Shown one piece after another: positions 41,654 to 50,288 of a stretch of 64,000 bases of DNA. Where the stretch lies: the NCBI RefSeq assembly GCF_025742995.1, contig NZ_JAOVQM010000002.1, positions 248,001 to 312,000 of the forward strand, in the 5' to 3' direction. Below the pieces are notes generated by a model that was not told the DNA's origin, made no database searches, and was given only the letters and a program-made list of their open reading frames with translations. The position numbers were made by a program, and so were the translations under genes. Source of the stretch: Paracholeplasma manati (GTDB lineage Bacteria > Bacillota_I > Bacilli_A > Acholeplasmatales > UBA5453). How positions within the stretch are numbered: the stretch's first letter is position 1; every line of letters starts with the position of its first letter.

Positions 41654-42718
41654 ATGAACGCTAAAACAAACTATGTCGACATTGAAACCAGACAATATTT
41701 TCACCAAGCCAACCTGGTATACATGTCGACACTCGCTGCCGATTTAATCATCATTCCCATCATATTCTTTACGGGAAGCATGGTCTCATTCTATGGCAAC
41801 ATCATCGGTTTTATCATTGCATTGTTGGCTGTATATTTGAATAAAAAGAAGAAATATGGCTTATCAGCATTCCTATTCATTCTAACCATCACAGCCTTAG
41901 GTGTTGTCCAAGTGCTTTTGTTTGGGTTGAATTCAGGCTTTATGTACTATTTTTTCAACATGAGTGTTTTGATTGTCTATACCAAATGGCGACCTAGTTT
42001 AAAACTGGTTGGTGTCATCACACAAGTGGTATTGTTCGTCCTCACATTCATTTACGCGATTAACAACCCACCCTTCTATCCTTTAGCGATGGGTTGGCTC
42101 ATCTTTTTCCACATCTTAAACTTTGTTTTAAATATCACAGGTGTGGCGAATTCAGCGTATTATTATATTAGAATCGCGAACGACGCGCAAAAGACCTTGT
42201 CAACGTTAGCATCCACAGATTATTTGACAGGTGTGAATAACCGTGTGGCGTTTGATACCTTCATGCAAGAGAAAAAAGCGCTCTTCGACAAAAACAAACG
42301 CACGTTTGGTTTGTTGATGATCGATGTGGATCACTTCAAGAAGATCAACGACACCTATGGCCATGGTTGTGGTGACGATGTGTTGGTAGATATCGCAACT
42401 CAATTAAAAGAGGAACGTGGCAATCAAGATTTTATCGCCCGATATGGTGGTGAAGAATTTGTCTATGTCATCGACGCATTTCAAGCGAATACGGTTCGTC
42501 AGGTTGCGGAAAGGTTGAGAAAGAAAGTTGAAAACCATACCTTTAAATATCAAAAACAAGAGATTAAATTGACCATCTCGATTGGTGGCATATTTGTAAA
42601 TAAAACGTGTCATAACACCTTAGATGGTTGGATTGAATGTGCAGATAAGCATCTCTATCAAGCCAAGGATGATGGCAGAAACCGTGTGATTATTGGAGAA
42701 ACAACCGATGCAAGCTAA
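41654..42718 (+). CDS. Membrane-bound GGDEF diguanylate cyclase
   Basis: 354 residues: about six membrane helices (20-185), then a GGDEF domain (about 190-350) with MIDVDHFKKINDTYGHGCGDDVL and active-site GGEEF, so catalysis is expected. No RxxD inhibitory site at the usual position. Second cyclic-di-GMP synthase of the window; unlike the first it has no PAS domain. GGAG before the ATG. Its end overlaps the next small gene. Confidence 0.92.
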   Translation: MNAKTNYVDIETRQYFHQANLVYMSTLAADLIIIPIIFFTGSMVSFYGNIIGFIIALLAVYLNKKKKYGLSAFLFILTITALGVVQVLLFGLNSGFMYYFFNMSVLIVYTKWRPSLKLVGVITQVVLFVLTFIYAINNPPFYPLAMGWLIFFHILNFVLNITGVANSAYYYIRIANDAQKTLSTLASTDYLTGVNNRVAFDTFMQEKKALFDKNKRTFGLLMIDVDHFKKINDTYGHGCGDDVLVDIATQLKEERGNQDFIARYGGEEFVYVIDAFQANTVRQVAERLRKKVENHTFKYQKQEIKLTISIGGIFVNKTCHNTLDGWIECADKHLYQAKDDGRNRVIIGETTDAS

Positions 42719-42938
42719 ATTTTTAGTACCCAATTTAACGTGTCAAGATTGTAGTTGTGGCCACTGTGCCCAAATGTTACTCATTGGTCTTAAAAGCCAT
42801 AAAGACATTTTATCGGTCAAAGCAGACTATAAACAAAAGACCCTTGAGGTCGACTTTCAAAAACCGATGACCATTCGAAGAATCATGATATTTGCGAAAA
42901 ACAAAGGGTACGACATTGAAGAAATCCAAGCACTGTGA
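42708..42938 (+). CDS. Small Cys-rich HMA-like metal-binding protein
   Basis: 76 residues. The size and beta-alpha order resemble heavy-metal-associated (CopZ-like) domains: FLVPNLTCQDCSCGHCAQML, then SVKADYKQKTLEVDF and RIMIFAKNKGYDIEE. The metal loop CQDCSCGHC has four Cys instead of the usual CxxC pair. The ATG at 42708 overlaps the GGDEF gene by 11 bases, with TTGGAG as ribosome binding site. Probably a metal or redox chaperone; partner unknown. Confidence 0.7.
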   Translation: MQAKFLVPNLTCQDCSCGHCAQMLLIGLKSHKDILSVKADYKQKTLEVDFQKPMTIRRIMIFAKNKGYDIEEIQAL

Positions 42939-42953
42939 AGTGCTTTTTTTTCT
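42928..42953 (+). terminator. Terminator after HMA-like gene
   Basis: AAGCAC/GTGCTT stem followed by eight T. It overlaps the stop codon. Confidence 0.8.
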
Positions 42954-43080
42954 TTTTTATATCATTTCTAATGTAAAAAACGTGTTTTTATTAAAAAAAT
43001 ATTAAAATAAGTCCGAAAAATAATTGTCTTTTTTAATAGACGGGTGTAAAATATTATAAAAAAGAAAGAATGTGAATAAA

Positions 43081-45516
43081 ATGAAAAAAATGACCGGTGT
43101 CCTATGGATGCTCGTTGGCCTTTTTTTTGTGCTAACAGCTTGTGACCAAGTACCAGAGTTCAACATCGACGATGTGAACATTGAAGCAGTGAATCAAATC
43201 AACATCCCTGCAGGGACTTATACCTTAGAATATTCCATTGAAAATTGGAGTGAATTGGTGAAGACCCATGGGGCAGAACTTGCCATTGAAGTTAGAAACA
43301 AATCCAACCAAGTGGTGACATTAACAGGCAATCAAATCACCGTTGAAATTGGTGAAGTTTATACCGTGAATTTAACGGTAACTGTTGAAGGCGAAACCAT
43401 CCAAAAAACCTTTACAGTCACCGCAGTCACCCCTCAACAAGTTGAATACAGTGTGACCTTTGACCTTCAAGGTGGTGTAGGCAGTTTCCCAGAACAAAGT
43501 GTGATTCATGGTGGCATACCGAATCTACCTGAAACCGAACCGACCAAAGACGGCTACGTGTTTACTGGTTGGTTCTATGATGTAGCACTCACACAATTCT
43601 GTGATTTTGCAGAACCGATTTATGAAGATATCGTTTTATACGCTGGTTTCGAAGTGATTGAAAATCAAATAACAGTGACCTTTGTTTCCAATGGCGCGAA
43701 TGAAGACTTCCCGCCACTGCATTTATCCATCGGGTCATTTTTACCAAGTTTGGTTACGCCAACCAAGACCGGTTACCGTTTTGAAGGTTGGTATATTGAC
43801 CCAACATTCGAAACACCATTTTTAGTTGAAGCAACTAACCTATATCAAGATACGACCCTCTACGCCAAATGGTTTGATACTTCATTGAGTACCTATAAAG
43901 TAACCTATGATTTAAATGGTGCTTTACAAACCGGTGAAATATTCGAAATGGTCGTTCAACATGAAAAAGCCCAGGGTTTTGGTATGACCCCTGTTAGAAC
44001 CGGATATCGTTTAGAAGGGTATTCTCTAACCGCTGATGGTGCAGAATTATATGATTTTGATACCCCAGTGGAAAGTGACATCACACTCTATGCCATCTGG
44101 TTATATAACTATACCGAAGTTGAACACCCAACGTATTTTACCGACATCAGTGCGATTGATCATTCAAGATTAGATGAATCATTCAAAGTAGAACAAGTCA
44201 TGCAAGTGGCTGCGAATGCTGCGATTTATCGATTCAAACAGGACCACAATGTGGATGAAGACGCGACAGAATATGGCGTTTTATATGGGGAATCCAATGT
44301 GCTAACTTACCAACAACGCGGTTTAATGAAACTATCTGATACCCCATTTTCTGGTAATGTTACATTCATTGACTATTTATTTGATACAAACCCACTCAAA
44401 GAAAATACTACCTATTATATGAGAATATATGTGAAGTTTGAAGATACCATCCTTTATAGTGATGTTCAATCCTTTGAAACCATTCATGTGGTTGAAGGTG
44501 GTAACGCAGTTGGTTTAAATTATGTTGTCTCTGGTGGTGAATATTATCATAGTGACCCACAAATTCAAAACGTATCTGTATTTTTCTATGAAGTCTTGGA
44601 TGGATATGAAGCTAAAGATAACCATCATGATTATCAAAGCTATAACAATATTACGGTTCAAGGTACGCACCGAGTGATCGTTACAGATTTAAGTACCAAT
44701 GAGCAATATTTACATGTCTATACACTCAAATTCGACAAACCATTTGTGAGTACAACCTTTTATGGTTTCATCGATGCGACACCTAGCAATGTTAAATTTG
44801 AGTTTAGAGCAACCCTTTTACATGAAGACCGTTATACTTATCCAATCAGTGATGCAGGTTTCTTGTATTCAAGAACCACTTTCGCATTATTGAAAGGTGT
44901 TCCAGGTGTGCATGACGTCGATGCAGATTATGAATCCTCAACCAATTTGATTAAGTCAACTCAAGGGATGGACTTTAATGATCATGACATGTATTACGTT
45001 AGAAGCTATGTCGTGTTATCTGGACAAATTCATTACAGTAACTACATGTATGAATTGACTTATGATGCCAGTGAATTGGGTTATAAAATTACCAAAACCA
45101 TTTATTTAGAAACACAAACCATCAACATGGAATACCCATATGAATACTTTGTCGGGACATCAAACTATACCTTACACTATTATGATGGTAGTGTGGTGAA
45201 TAAATCGAGTTATACAGGCAACGGTTCATTTTCCGCCCCTGGATACTATTTTTCATATGTCGAAACAACATCCATGATTCGAATCCTCAACATCGTTGGC
45301 GAATACCCAGCAGTGATTGGTATCGAAAACAATGGGGTATATGAAGACTACGTTTTAATTGACTTCCCGATGGCCAATGCCTATATTTATATGGAGTACA
45401 ATGGTGGAGAATACGTGTATTTACCTCATAAAGTGAGACTTGAACAAGTCGGCTTTTATGTAGTATACTATCGTTCCGCTACCGGTATGAAATCCATATC
45501 GTTTGAGATTAAATAA
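43081..45516 (+). CDS. Surface lipoprotein with three InlB B-type repeats
   Basis: 811 residues. Lipoprotein signal with lipobox LTAC. Around residues 125-345 lie three InlB B-repeat/Flg_new units, each ending in a GW(F/Y)-type core and LYA: GYVFTGWFYD...IVLYAGF, GYRFEGWYIDP...TTLYAKW and GYRLEGYSLT...ITLYAIW. The remaining 460 residues look like beta-sandwich modules with many Tyr and Thr and match no family I recognise. The repeats are usual in surface adhesins and receptors. The ATG at 43081 has only a weak AAAGAA site; a GTG at 43072 is possible. Confidence 0.82.
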   Translation: MKKMTGVLWMLVGLFFVLTACDQVPEFNIDDVNIEAVNQINIPAGTYTLEYSIENWSELVKTHGAELAIEVRNKSNQVVTLTGNQITVEIGEVYTVNLTVTVEGETIQKTFTVTAVTPQQVEYSVTFDLQGGVGSFPEQSVIHGGIPNLPETEPTKDGYVFTGWFYDVALTQFCDFAEPIYEDIVLYAGFEVIENQITVTFVSNGANEDFPPLHLSIGSFLPSLVTPTKTGYRFEGWYIDPTFETPFLVEATNLYQDTTLYAKWFDTSLSTYKVTYDLNGALQTGEIFEMVVQHEKAQGFGMTPVRTGYRLEGYSLTADGAELYDFDTPVESDITLYAIWLYNYTEVEHPTYFTDISAIDHSRLDESFKVEQVMQVAANAAIYRFKQDHNVDEDATEYGVLYGESNVLTYQQRGLMKLSDTPFSGNVTFIDYLFDTNPLKENTTYYMRIYVKFEDTILYSDVQSFETIHVVEGGNAVGLNYVVSGGEYYHSDPQIQNVSVFFYEVLDGYEAKDNHHDYQSYNNITVQGTHRVIVTDLSTNEQYLHVYTLKFDKPFVSTTFYGFIDATPSNVKFEFRATLLHEDRYTYPISDAGFLYSRTTFALLKGVPGVHDVDADYESSTNLIKSTQGMDFNDHDMYYVRSYVVLSGQIHYSNYMYELTYDASELGYKITKTIYLETQTINMEYPYEYFVGTSNYTLHYYDGSVVNKSSYTGNGSFSAPGYYFSYVETTSMIRILNIVGEYPAVIGIENNGVYEDYVLIDFPMANAYIYMEYNGGEYVYLPHKVRLEQVGFYVVYYRSATGMKSISFEIK

Positions 45517-45521
45517 TGAAT

Positions 45522-45543
45522 AAGGGACGCCGCGGCGTCCCTT
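45522..45543. terminator. Perfect 22-bp palindrome between converging genes
   Basis: Perfect palindrome with core GGGACGCCGCGGCGTCCC, G+C-rich unlike its surroundings. It lies between the ends of the InlB-repeat and pseudouridine synthase genes. U-tracts are poor (TGATTATTTTT on one side), so it may act as a transcription barrier or mRNA end stabiliser. Confidence 0.65.
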
Positions 45544-45545
45544 GA

Positions 45546-46331
45546 TTATTTTTGAATGCTTTGATTGAGTTGTTTCATTTCATCGTTGGTTAAGTAACGG
45601 TAATACCCTAGCGGTAAACCATCTTTCGTAATATGCATGATACGGATACGTTCAAGCGAAACGACCTCATAACCCAATGCGGTGGTCATGCGTCTGATTT
45701 GACGGTTCATCCCTTGTTTTAGGATGATTCTAAAATGCGTATCGTCTTCTTGAATGAGTTTACAAGGTTCGGTTTGTTGGTATTTTTTGGTCTTTAAGTT
45801 GAAAATAACCACGCCTTGTTCCATGTAATCGATGAATGATTTGGTCAGGGGTTTATCCACCTCAACACGGTATTCTTTTTCATGACCGTATTCTACCCTC
45901 AATATTTTATTGACGATATCACCATCATTGGTGAGTAGAATCAATCCCTTAGAGTCTTTGTCTAAACGACCAATAGGGAAAATGACCTCATCTAAATGCA
46001 TATAGTCAACGATGTTGTTTTCAATATGTCTTTCGGTGGTGCAGACAATGCCTTCTGGTTTATTTAAAACAATGTAGACTTTATCTTCAATGGGTTGAAC
46101 CAAAGCCCCATCGATTTTGACCACATCTTTTTTTTCTACACGCATACCGAGTTTCGCCACCTCACCATTTAAGGTAACGACCCCAGATTGAATGAGTTCA
46201 TCGGCTTTTCGTCTAGAACAAAAGCCAGAATCCGCGATGTATTTATTGATCGAGATGCCTTTGTCTTTGACATGTTCTATTTTAACGTCTTCGGTTTGGA
46301 AGACTTGAGTTAATCGTTTTGCATAATCCAT
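45546..46331 (-). CDS. Pseudouridine synthase, RsuA/RluB/E/F family
   Basis: About 261 residues. N-terminal S4 RNA-binding domain (ISINKYIADSGFCSRRKADELI, VVTLNGEVAKLGMRV) followed by the RsuA-type catalytic domain with the active Asp in GRLDKDSKGLILLTNDG and the end motif LKQGMNRQIRRMTTALG. It closely resembles RluF-type 23S rRNA enzymes. The ATG at 46331 after GGTGAT is the true start; the frame stays open upstream but that part is not protein-like. Divergent from the SRPBCC gene. Confidence 0.92.
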   Translation of the reverse strand: MDYAKRLTQVFQTEDVKIEHVKDKGISINKYIADSGFCSRRKADELIQSGVVTLNGEVAKLGMRVEKKDVVKIDGALVQPIEDKVYIVLNKPEGIVCTTERHIENNIVDYMHLDEVIFPIGRLDKDSKGLILLTNDGDIVNKILRVEYGHEKEYRVEVDKPLTKSFIDYMEQGVVIFNLKTKKYQQTEPCKLIQEDDTHFRIILKQGMNRQIRRMTTALGYEVVSLERIRIMHITKDGLPLGYYRYLTNDEMKQLNQSIQK

Positions 46332-46481
46332 AGTATCACCGGATTCATTATACACATAATTGGTGGGTTTTGCGAAAAAAAACGCCTTATTTATAATAAA
46401 AGATACAATGTCTTCAAATCCAAAGCAAAACAAAACCAAAAGAATACAGAATGAAATAAAATAGTCATAGAGGTGATATCC

Positions 46482-46889
46482 ATGAAAATATCGATACATA
46501 CACACATCCCAAAACCGATTGAATTGGTTTGGAAAACTTATATTACCCCAAAACACGTTGACGCTTGGAACCACGCGACAGAGGACTGGGAAACGGTTGG
46601 TTCGGTGAGCGACTTTCGCGTGGGTGGCTTTTTTAAGTACCCAATGAGAGCCAAAGACCACTCATTTGGGTTTGATTTTGAAGGTGAGTTTTTAAAAATA
46701 GAACCACTTAAGTACATAAAATATCGCATGTTGGATGATCGAATCGTTGAGATTAAGATGACTGAACTGCCTAAAAAAGTATTCGTAGAAGTGATTTTTG
46801 ATGCTGAAACAGAAAACAGTCCTGAACTTCAACAACAAGGGTGGCAACAAATATTAGAATCCTTTAAACGCTACTGCTTAACGCTTTAG
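46482..46889 (+). CDS. SRPBCC/AHSA1-like domain protein
   Basis: 135 residues of the START-like AHSA1 (activator of Hsp90 ATPase homologue) fold: IPKPIELVWKTYITPKHVDAWNHATEDW, GGFFKYPMRAKD, then KYRMLDDRIVEIKM and a C-terminal helix QQQGWQQILESFKRY. These hydrophobic-pocket proteins bind lipids or small ligands; the partner is unknown. AGAGGTGAT places the ATG at 46482. Confidence 0.85.
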   Translation: MKISIHTHIPKPIELVWKTYITPKHVDAWNHATEDWETVGSVSDFRVGGFFKYPMRAKDHSFGFDFEGEFLKIEPLKYIKYRMLDDRIVEIKMTELPKKVFVEVIFDAETENSPELQQQGWQQILESFKRYCLTL

Positions 46890-46966
46890 AGTTTTCACCA
46901 CATTTTGATTGTAAAATCGGTTAAAATACCGTATAATAAATTCGTTTTAGAGAGGACATAAAAACC

Positions 46967-47416
46967 ATGATTATAACCGATGAAGCAAAAGTCTTATTAC
47001 AAGATATTTTAAAGAAAGAAAACTTTAACTGCGTGATTGCAGGATTACATTACCATTGTTCATGTGGCGACTCAACCGTACAATTCGGATTAGGCAACAT
47101 TGAAGATGGTGACCAAGTATACACATTCAATGAGATTCCTGTCGTGATGGAAGAAGAAACCGTCTCCCGTACAGAACTCATCACCATCTATGTTGAAAAC
47201 GGCGAATTGATGTTTCTAGATGAAGCAGAATTTGAAGAAACCGAAGATGGCTGTGGCTGTGGACATCACCACGACCATGAACATGAAGGCGATTGTGACT
47301 GTGGTCACGACCATGAAGATGGCGACTGTGCATGCGGTCATCACCACCATGCAGAAGGCGAAGACTGTGATTGTGGACACGATCACGACGATTGTGAGTG
47401 TAAACACCAACACTAA
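46967..47416 (+). CDS. HesB-like protein with Cys/His-rich metal-binding tail
   Basis: 149 residues. Residues 1-92 resemble the HesB/IscA-like iron-sulfur fold seen in Firmicutes (MIITDEAKVLLQDIL, HYHCSCGDSTVQFGLG). Residues 94-149 are almost wholly Gly, Asp, Glu, Cys and His, in five units of the type C-x-C-G-H-x-H. The tail has 10 Cys and 15 His. The tail DNA is repetitive, so copy number may vary. It may bind Zn, Ni, Cu or arsenic/selenium species as a store or sensor. GAGAGG precedes the ATG. A terminator follows. Confidence 0.82.
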   Translation: MIITDEAKVLLQDILKKENFNCVIAGLHYHCSCGDSTVQFGLGNIEDGDQVYTFNEIPVVMEEETVSRTELITIYVENGELMFLDEAEFEETEDGCGCGHHHDHEHEGDCDCGHDHEDGDCACGHHHHAEGEDCDCGHDHDDCECKHQH

Positions 47417-47439
47417 CACCTCCAAACGAGGTGTTTTTT
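47415..47439 (+). terminator. Terminator after HesB-like gene
   Basis: AACACCTC-CAAAC-GAGGTGTT followed by TTTTTC; it begins at the stop codon. Confidence 0.86.
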
Positions 47440-47537
47440 CTTGCCTGTAGGTGTCCAGATATATCATTTTTTAAAACAGTATGATATAATGCTTATTGTT
47501 ATAAAATTATTCATCAAGGAGAATATCAAGCCCATAT

Positions 47538-48800
47538 ATGGACAGTGACAGTAGTAGTATCTATCTTATATTAATCATCATCAGCATCATTTTATCCGGA
47601 TTTTTTTCAGCCACCGAGACCGCTTTTTCTTCGTATAATCGTATTCGTATGAAAAATCTGAGCGAAAAAGGACATAAAAACGCATCGCTCGCATTGAAGT
47701 TATCTGAACGCTATGACGTGATTTTATCGACCATTTTGATTGGTAATAACATCGTCAATATTTTAAGTGCGTCTCTCGCAACCATCCTATTTGTCAGCTT
47801 ATTGGGACAAGAAATAGGCGCGACCATCGCGACCGTTGTGATCACCATCGTCGTATTGATTTTTGGTGAAGTCACACCAAAATCGATTGCGAAAGAATAC
47901 CCAGAAAAATTCGCGATGTTTTCAGCACCCATCGTGCTTGTTTTAGAAAAAGTGTTCTTACCATTCAACTTTTTCTTTAAACAATGGAAAGTATTGATGT
48001 CTAAAATTGTCAAACCCAATGAAGATAGAAGCATTACCGAAGAAGAACTCTTGACCATCGTCGATGAAGCCCAAGAAGGTGGCGGTATCAATGAAACCGA
48101 AGGTACCCTCATTCGTAGTGCGATTGAATTCTCAGAATTAGAAGCCATCGATATTTATACCCCAAGAATCGATATCGAATGTTTACCGATTGACGCCACC
48201 ATCGAAGAAATTCAAAAAGTGTTTGTCGAAACCGGTTATTCGAGATTGCCAGTGTATGAAGGCAATATCGACCACATCATTGGCATCATCAACCATAAAG
48301 ACTTTTATAATCATGTCTACACATCACATAAAAATATCCAAGACATCATCAAACCAGCCTTATATATCACAAAAAACAAGAAGATCGATGCGTTATTAAA
48401 AGAACTTCAAGTCAAGAAAATGCACATCGCCATCGTACTCGATGAATTTGGTGGTACGGTTGGGTTAGTCACCTTAGAAGATATCCTCGAAGAACTCGTT
48501 GGTGAAATATGGGACGAACACGACACCATCGTACATGAGATAGAAAAAATTAGTGACCATGAGTATTTGGTCATGGGGAACGCCAACGTTGAAAAATTCT
48601 TTGAATTGATTGGTCGCGATGAAGAACTCGATGTCTTAACCGTGAATGGTTGGGTGGTCGAAACCATCGGGCATTTACCAACAGAAAAAGAAGTCTATCA
48701 ATCCAATGATATTAAATTTGAAATCATCAAAATGAATGGAAAGCGTATTGAACAAGTTAAAATTACTTTAATCCCATCCGCTGATGAACTCTATATGTAA
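47538..48800 (+). CDS. CNNM/CorC-family transporter (DUF21, CBS pair, CorC_HlyC)
   Basis: 420 residues. DUF21 membrane domain (about 8-185) with ATETAFSSYNRIRMKNLSEKGHKNA, two CBS domains (about 205-325) with SRLPVYEGNIDHIIGIINHKDF and DEFGGTVGLVTLEDILEELVGEI, then a CorC_HlyC domain (about 345-415). Family members carry Mg2+ or Na+. The nearest Shine-Dalgarno (AAGGAG) is about 15 bases from the ATG at 47538, longer than usual, with no better start in frame. Confidence 0.92.
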   Translation: MDSDSSSIYLILIIISIILSGFFSATETAFSSYNRIRMKNLSEKGHKNASLALKLSERYDVILSTILIGNNIVNILSASLATILFVSLLGQEIGATIATVVITIVVLIFGEVTPKSIAKEYPEKFAMFSAPIVLVLEKVFLPFNFFFKQWKVLMSKIVKPNEDRSITEEELLTIVDEAQEGGGINETEGTLIRSAIEFSELEAIDIYTPRIDIECLPIDATIEEIQKVFVETGYSRLPVYEGNIDHIIGIINHKDFYNHVYTSHKNIQDIIKPALYITKNKKIDALLKELQVKKMHIAIVLDEFGGTVGLVTLEDILEELVGEIWDEHDTIVHEIEKISDHEYLVMGNANVEKFFELIGRDEELDVLTVNGWVVETIGHLPTEKEVYQSNDIKFEIIKMNGKRIEQVKITLIPSADELYM

Positions 48801-48805
48801 CTTAT

Positions 48806-48832
48806 AACAAGCCGTTTGGCTTGTTTTTTTTC
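48806..48832 (+). terminator. Terminator after CNNM gene
   Basis: ACAAGCC-GTTT-GGCTTGT followed by a long T run. Confidence 0.87.
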
Positions 48833-48887
48833 ACTTATGCGCGTGTTCATGCTACAATGTGGGTAATAGAAAGAAAGGTGCTAACCT

Positions 48888-50288
48888 ATGCAACACACAT
48901 TAAAGCGTAAACTGGCTTTCGCTTCAGCGGACATTTTCGGTGGTGGTTCATTTAACATCATCAATTTTCTTTACCCAGGTTTTCTCGCATTAACCGTCGG
49001 TCTTTCCCCTTATTGGATTGGTCTAATCATGCTCATCGCGAGAATTTGGGACGCCGTTACGGACCCATTGATGGGGTATATTTCCGATAGAACCTCATCT
49101 AAATGGGGCAAACGTCGTATATATCTTATTTTCGCAAGCCCATTGGTCTTGGTTTCGATGTATCTTTTATTTTTCCCATACAACATCTCTGACCTTGGTT
49201 TGAGAGTCACAGCGGTATTGACCTCCTATTTATTATTTACCACCGTTCAAACATCTGTGATGATTCCTTATTACTCATTATCATCCGAAGTATCCTCCGA
49301 TTATCAACAACGTGCAAGCTATAATTCATATCGTCTTGGTTTTTCAATTTTTTCATCCATCCTCTGCGTGGCTGTACCAGGCATCATCGTCGGTTTATTC
49401 GATGAAACCATCGGATATCAAGTGATGAGTTTATCGTTTGGAACATTGTTCTTTATCTCTGTATTATTGACGGGTTTATATGTCCAAGAAGAAATCCAAA
49501 CCAAAGCCTTGGTGTCTAAATTCAATGTCAAAGACATGGTTAAACCGTTGGTATTGAAACCATTTAGACAATACTTAGGCATGTTCTTGGTCCTTCAAAT
49601 GTCGATGGCGATCATGAGCGGATTATTTTTCTTCTATGTGGATTTCTATATCACCAAAGATTTAACCGCTGCCCAAGAGCCAACCATGGTGGGTTTAATC
49701 TCTGCAGCCTTGATGTTCTCGATGCAAATCGTGGCGTTACCAGTGTATATTAAAATGATTGAACGTAAAGGGAAAACCTTTGCTTATCGCTTCGGTGCGG
49801 TTTTATGGATTGTCACAGCGTTATTCATCTTAATCATTCCAGCCAACATTAACCCCGTATTGTTGTATCTCATCGCTGCGTTGATGGGCTTTGGGATCTC
49901 CGGTCCTGGTTTAGTTCCACATACCATGTATGGGGATGTTGTCGATGCCGGACAACTCTATTTCAATGACCGCTTGGATGGCCAAATGAGTGGGTTTACC
50001 AATTTCATCAACAAAGTCGCACAAGCCGTTGGCTTAGCCCTAGTCATGGCCTTGATTGGTTTGGCTGGCTTTAAAGAAAGAGCGCCAGGCGCAGACCCGA
50101 TTTTATCTCAACCCGATTCTGCGATGAACGCGATTAAATTCATCATGGCGTTAGCGCCTTTAGTCTTTATGACGATTGGGATCTTGATTTCACTCAAGTA
50201 TAAGATTGATGCGAAAAAACAAGCAGAGATAAAACACGCGATTGAACACCCTGAAAACCAAGCCGATGTATTGGCATCCATCCAATGA
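48888..50288 (+). CDS. GPH-family sugar:cation symporter (MFS)
   Basis: 466 residues with twelve membrane helices. GPH (glycoside-pentoside-hexuronide) signature: MLIARIWDAVTDPLMGYISDRTSSKWGKRR between helices 2 and 3, and a characteristic central-loop pattern before helix 7. Likely imports a glycoside with Na+ or H+. GAAAGGTG before the ATG. The stop forms an ATGA overlap with the acyltransferase gene, an unusual operon partner for a sugar transporter. It could also move a lipid-linked compound, as the related MFSD2 group does. Confidence 0.9.
   Translation: MQHTLKRKLAFASADIFGGGSFNIINFLYPGFLALTVGLSPYWIGLIMLIARIWDAVTDPLMGYISDRTSSKWGKRRIYLIFASPLVLVSMYLLFFPYNISDLGLRVTAVLTSYLLFTTVQTSVMIPYYSLSSEVSSDYQQRASYNSYRLGFSIFSSILCVAVPGIIVGLFDETIGYQVMSLSFGTLFFISVLLTGLYVQEEIQTKALVSKFNVKDMVKPLVLKPFRQYLGMFLVLQMSMAIMSGLFFFYVDFYITKDLTAAQEPTMVGLISAALMFSMQIVALPVYIKMIERKGKTFAYRFGAVLWIVTALFILIIPANINPVLLYLIAALMGFGISGPGLVPHTMYGDVVDAGQLYFNDRLDGQMSGFTNFINKVAQAVGLALVMALIGLAGFKERAPGADPILSQPDSAMNAIKFIMALAPLVFMTIGILISLKYKIDAKKQAEIKHAIEHPENQADVLASIQ

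Noticed and set aside
46332-46661. N-terminal extension of the pseudouridine synthase
   Set aside because: The frame is open, but the peptide has no S4-family similarity, it runs over the divergent SRPBCC gene, and a good GGTGAT-ATG start lies at 46331.
47216-47467. Open frames on both strands across the HesB-like tail
   Set aside because: They are shadows of the repetitive Cys/His codons; composition is not protein-like and no ribosome binding site is present.
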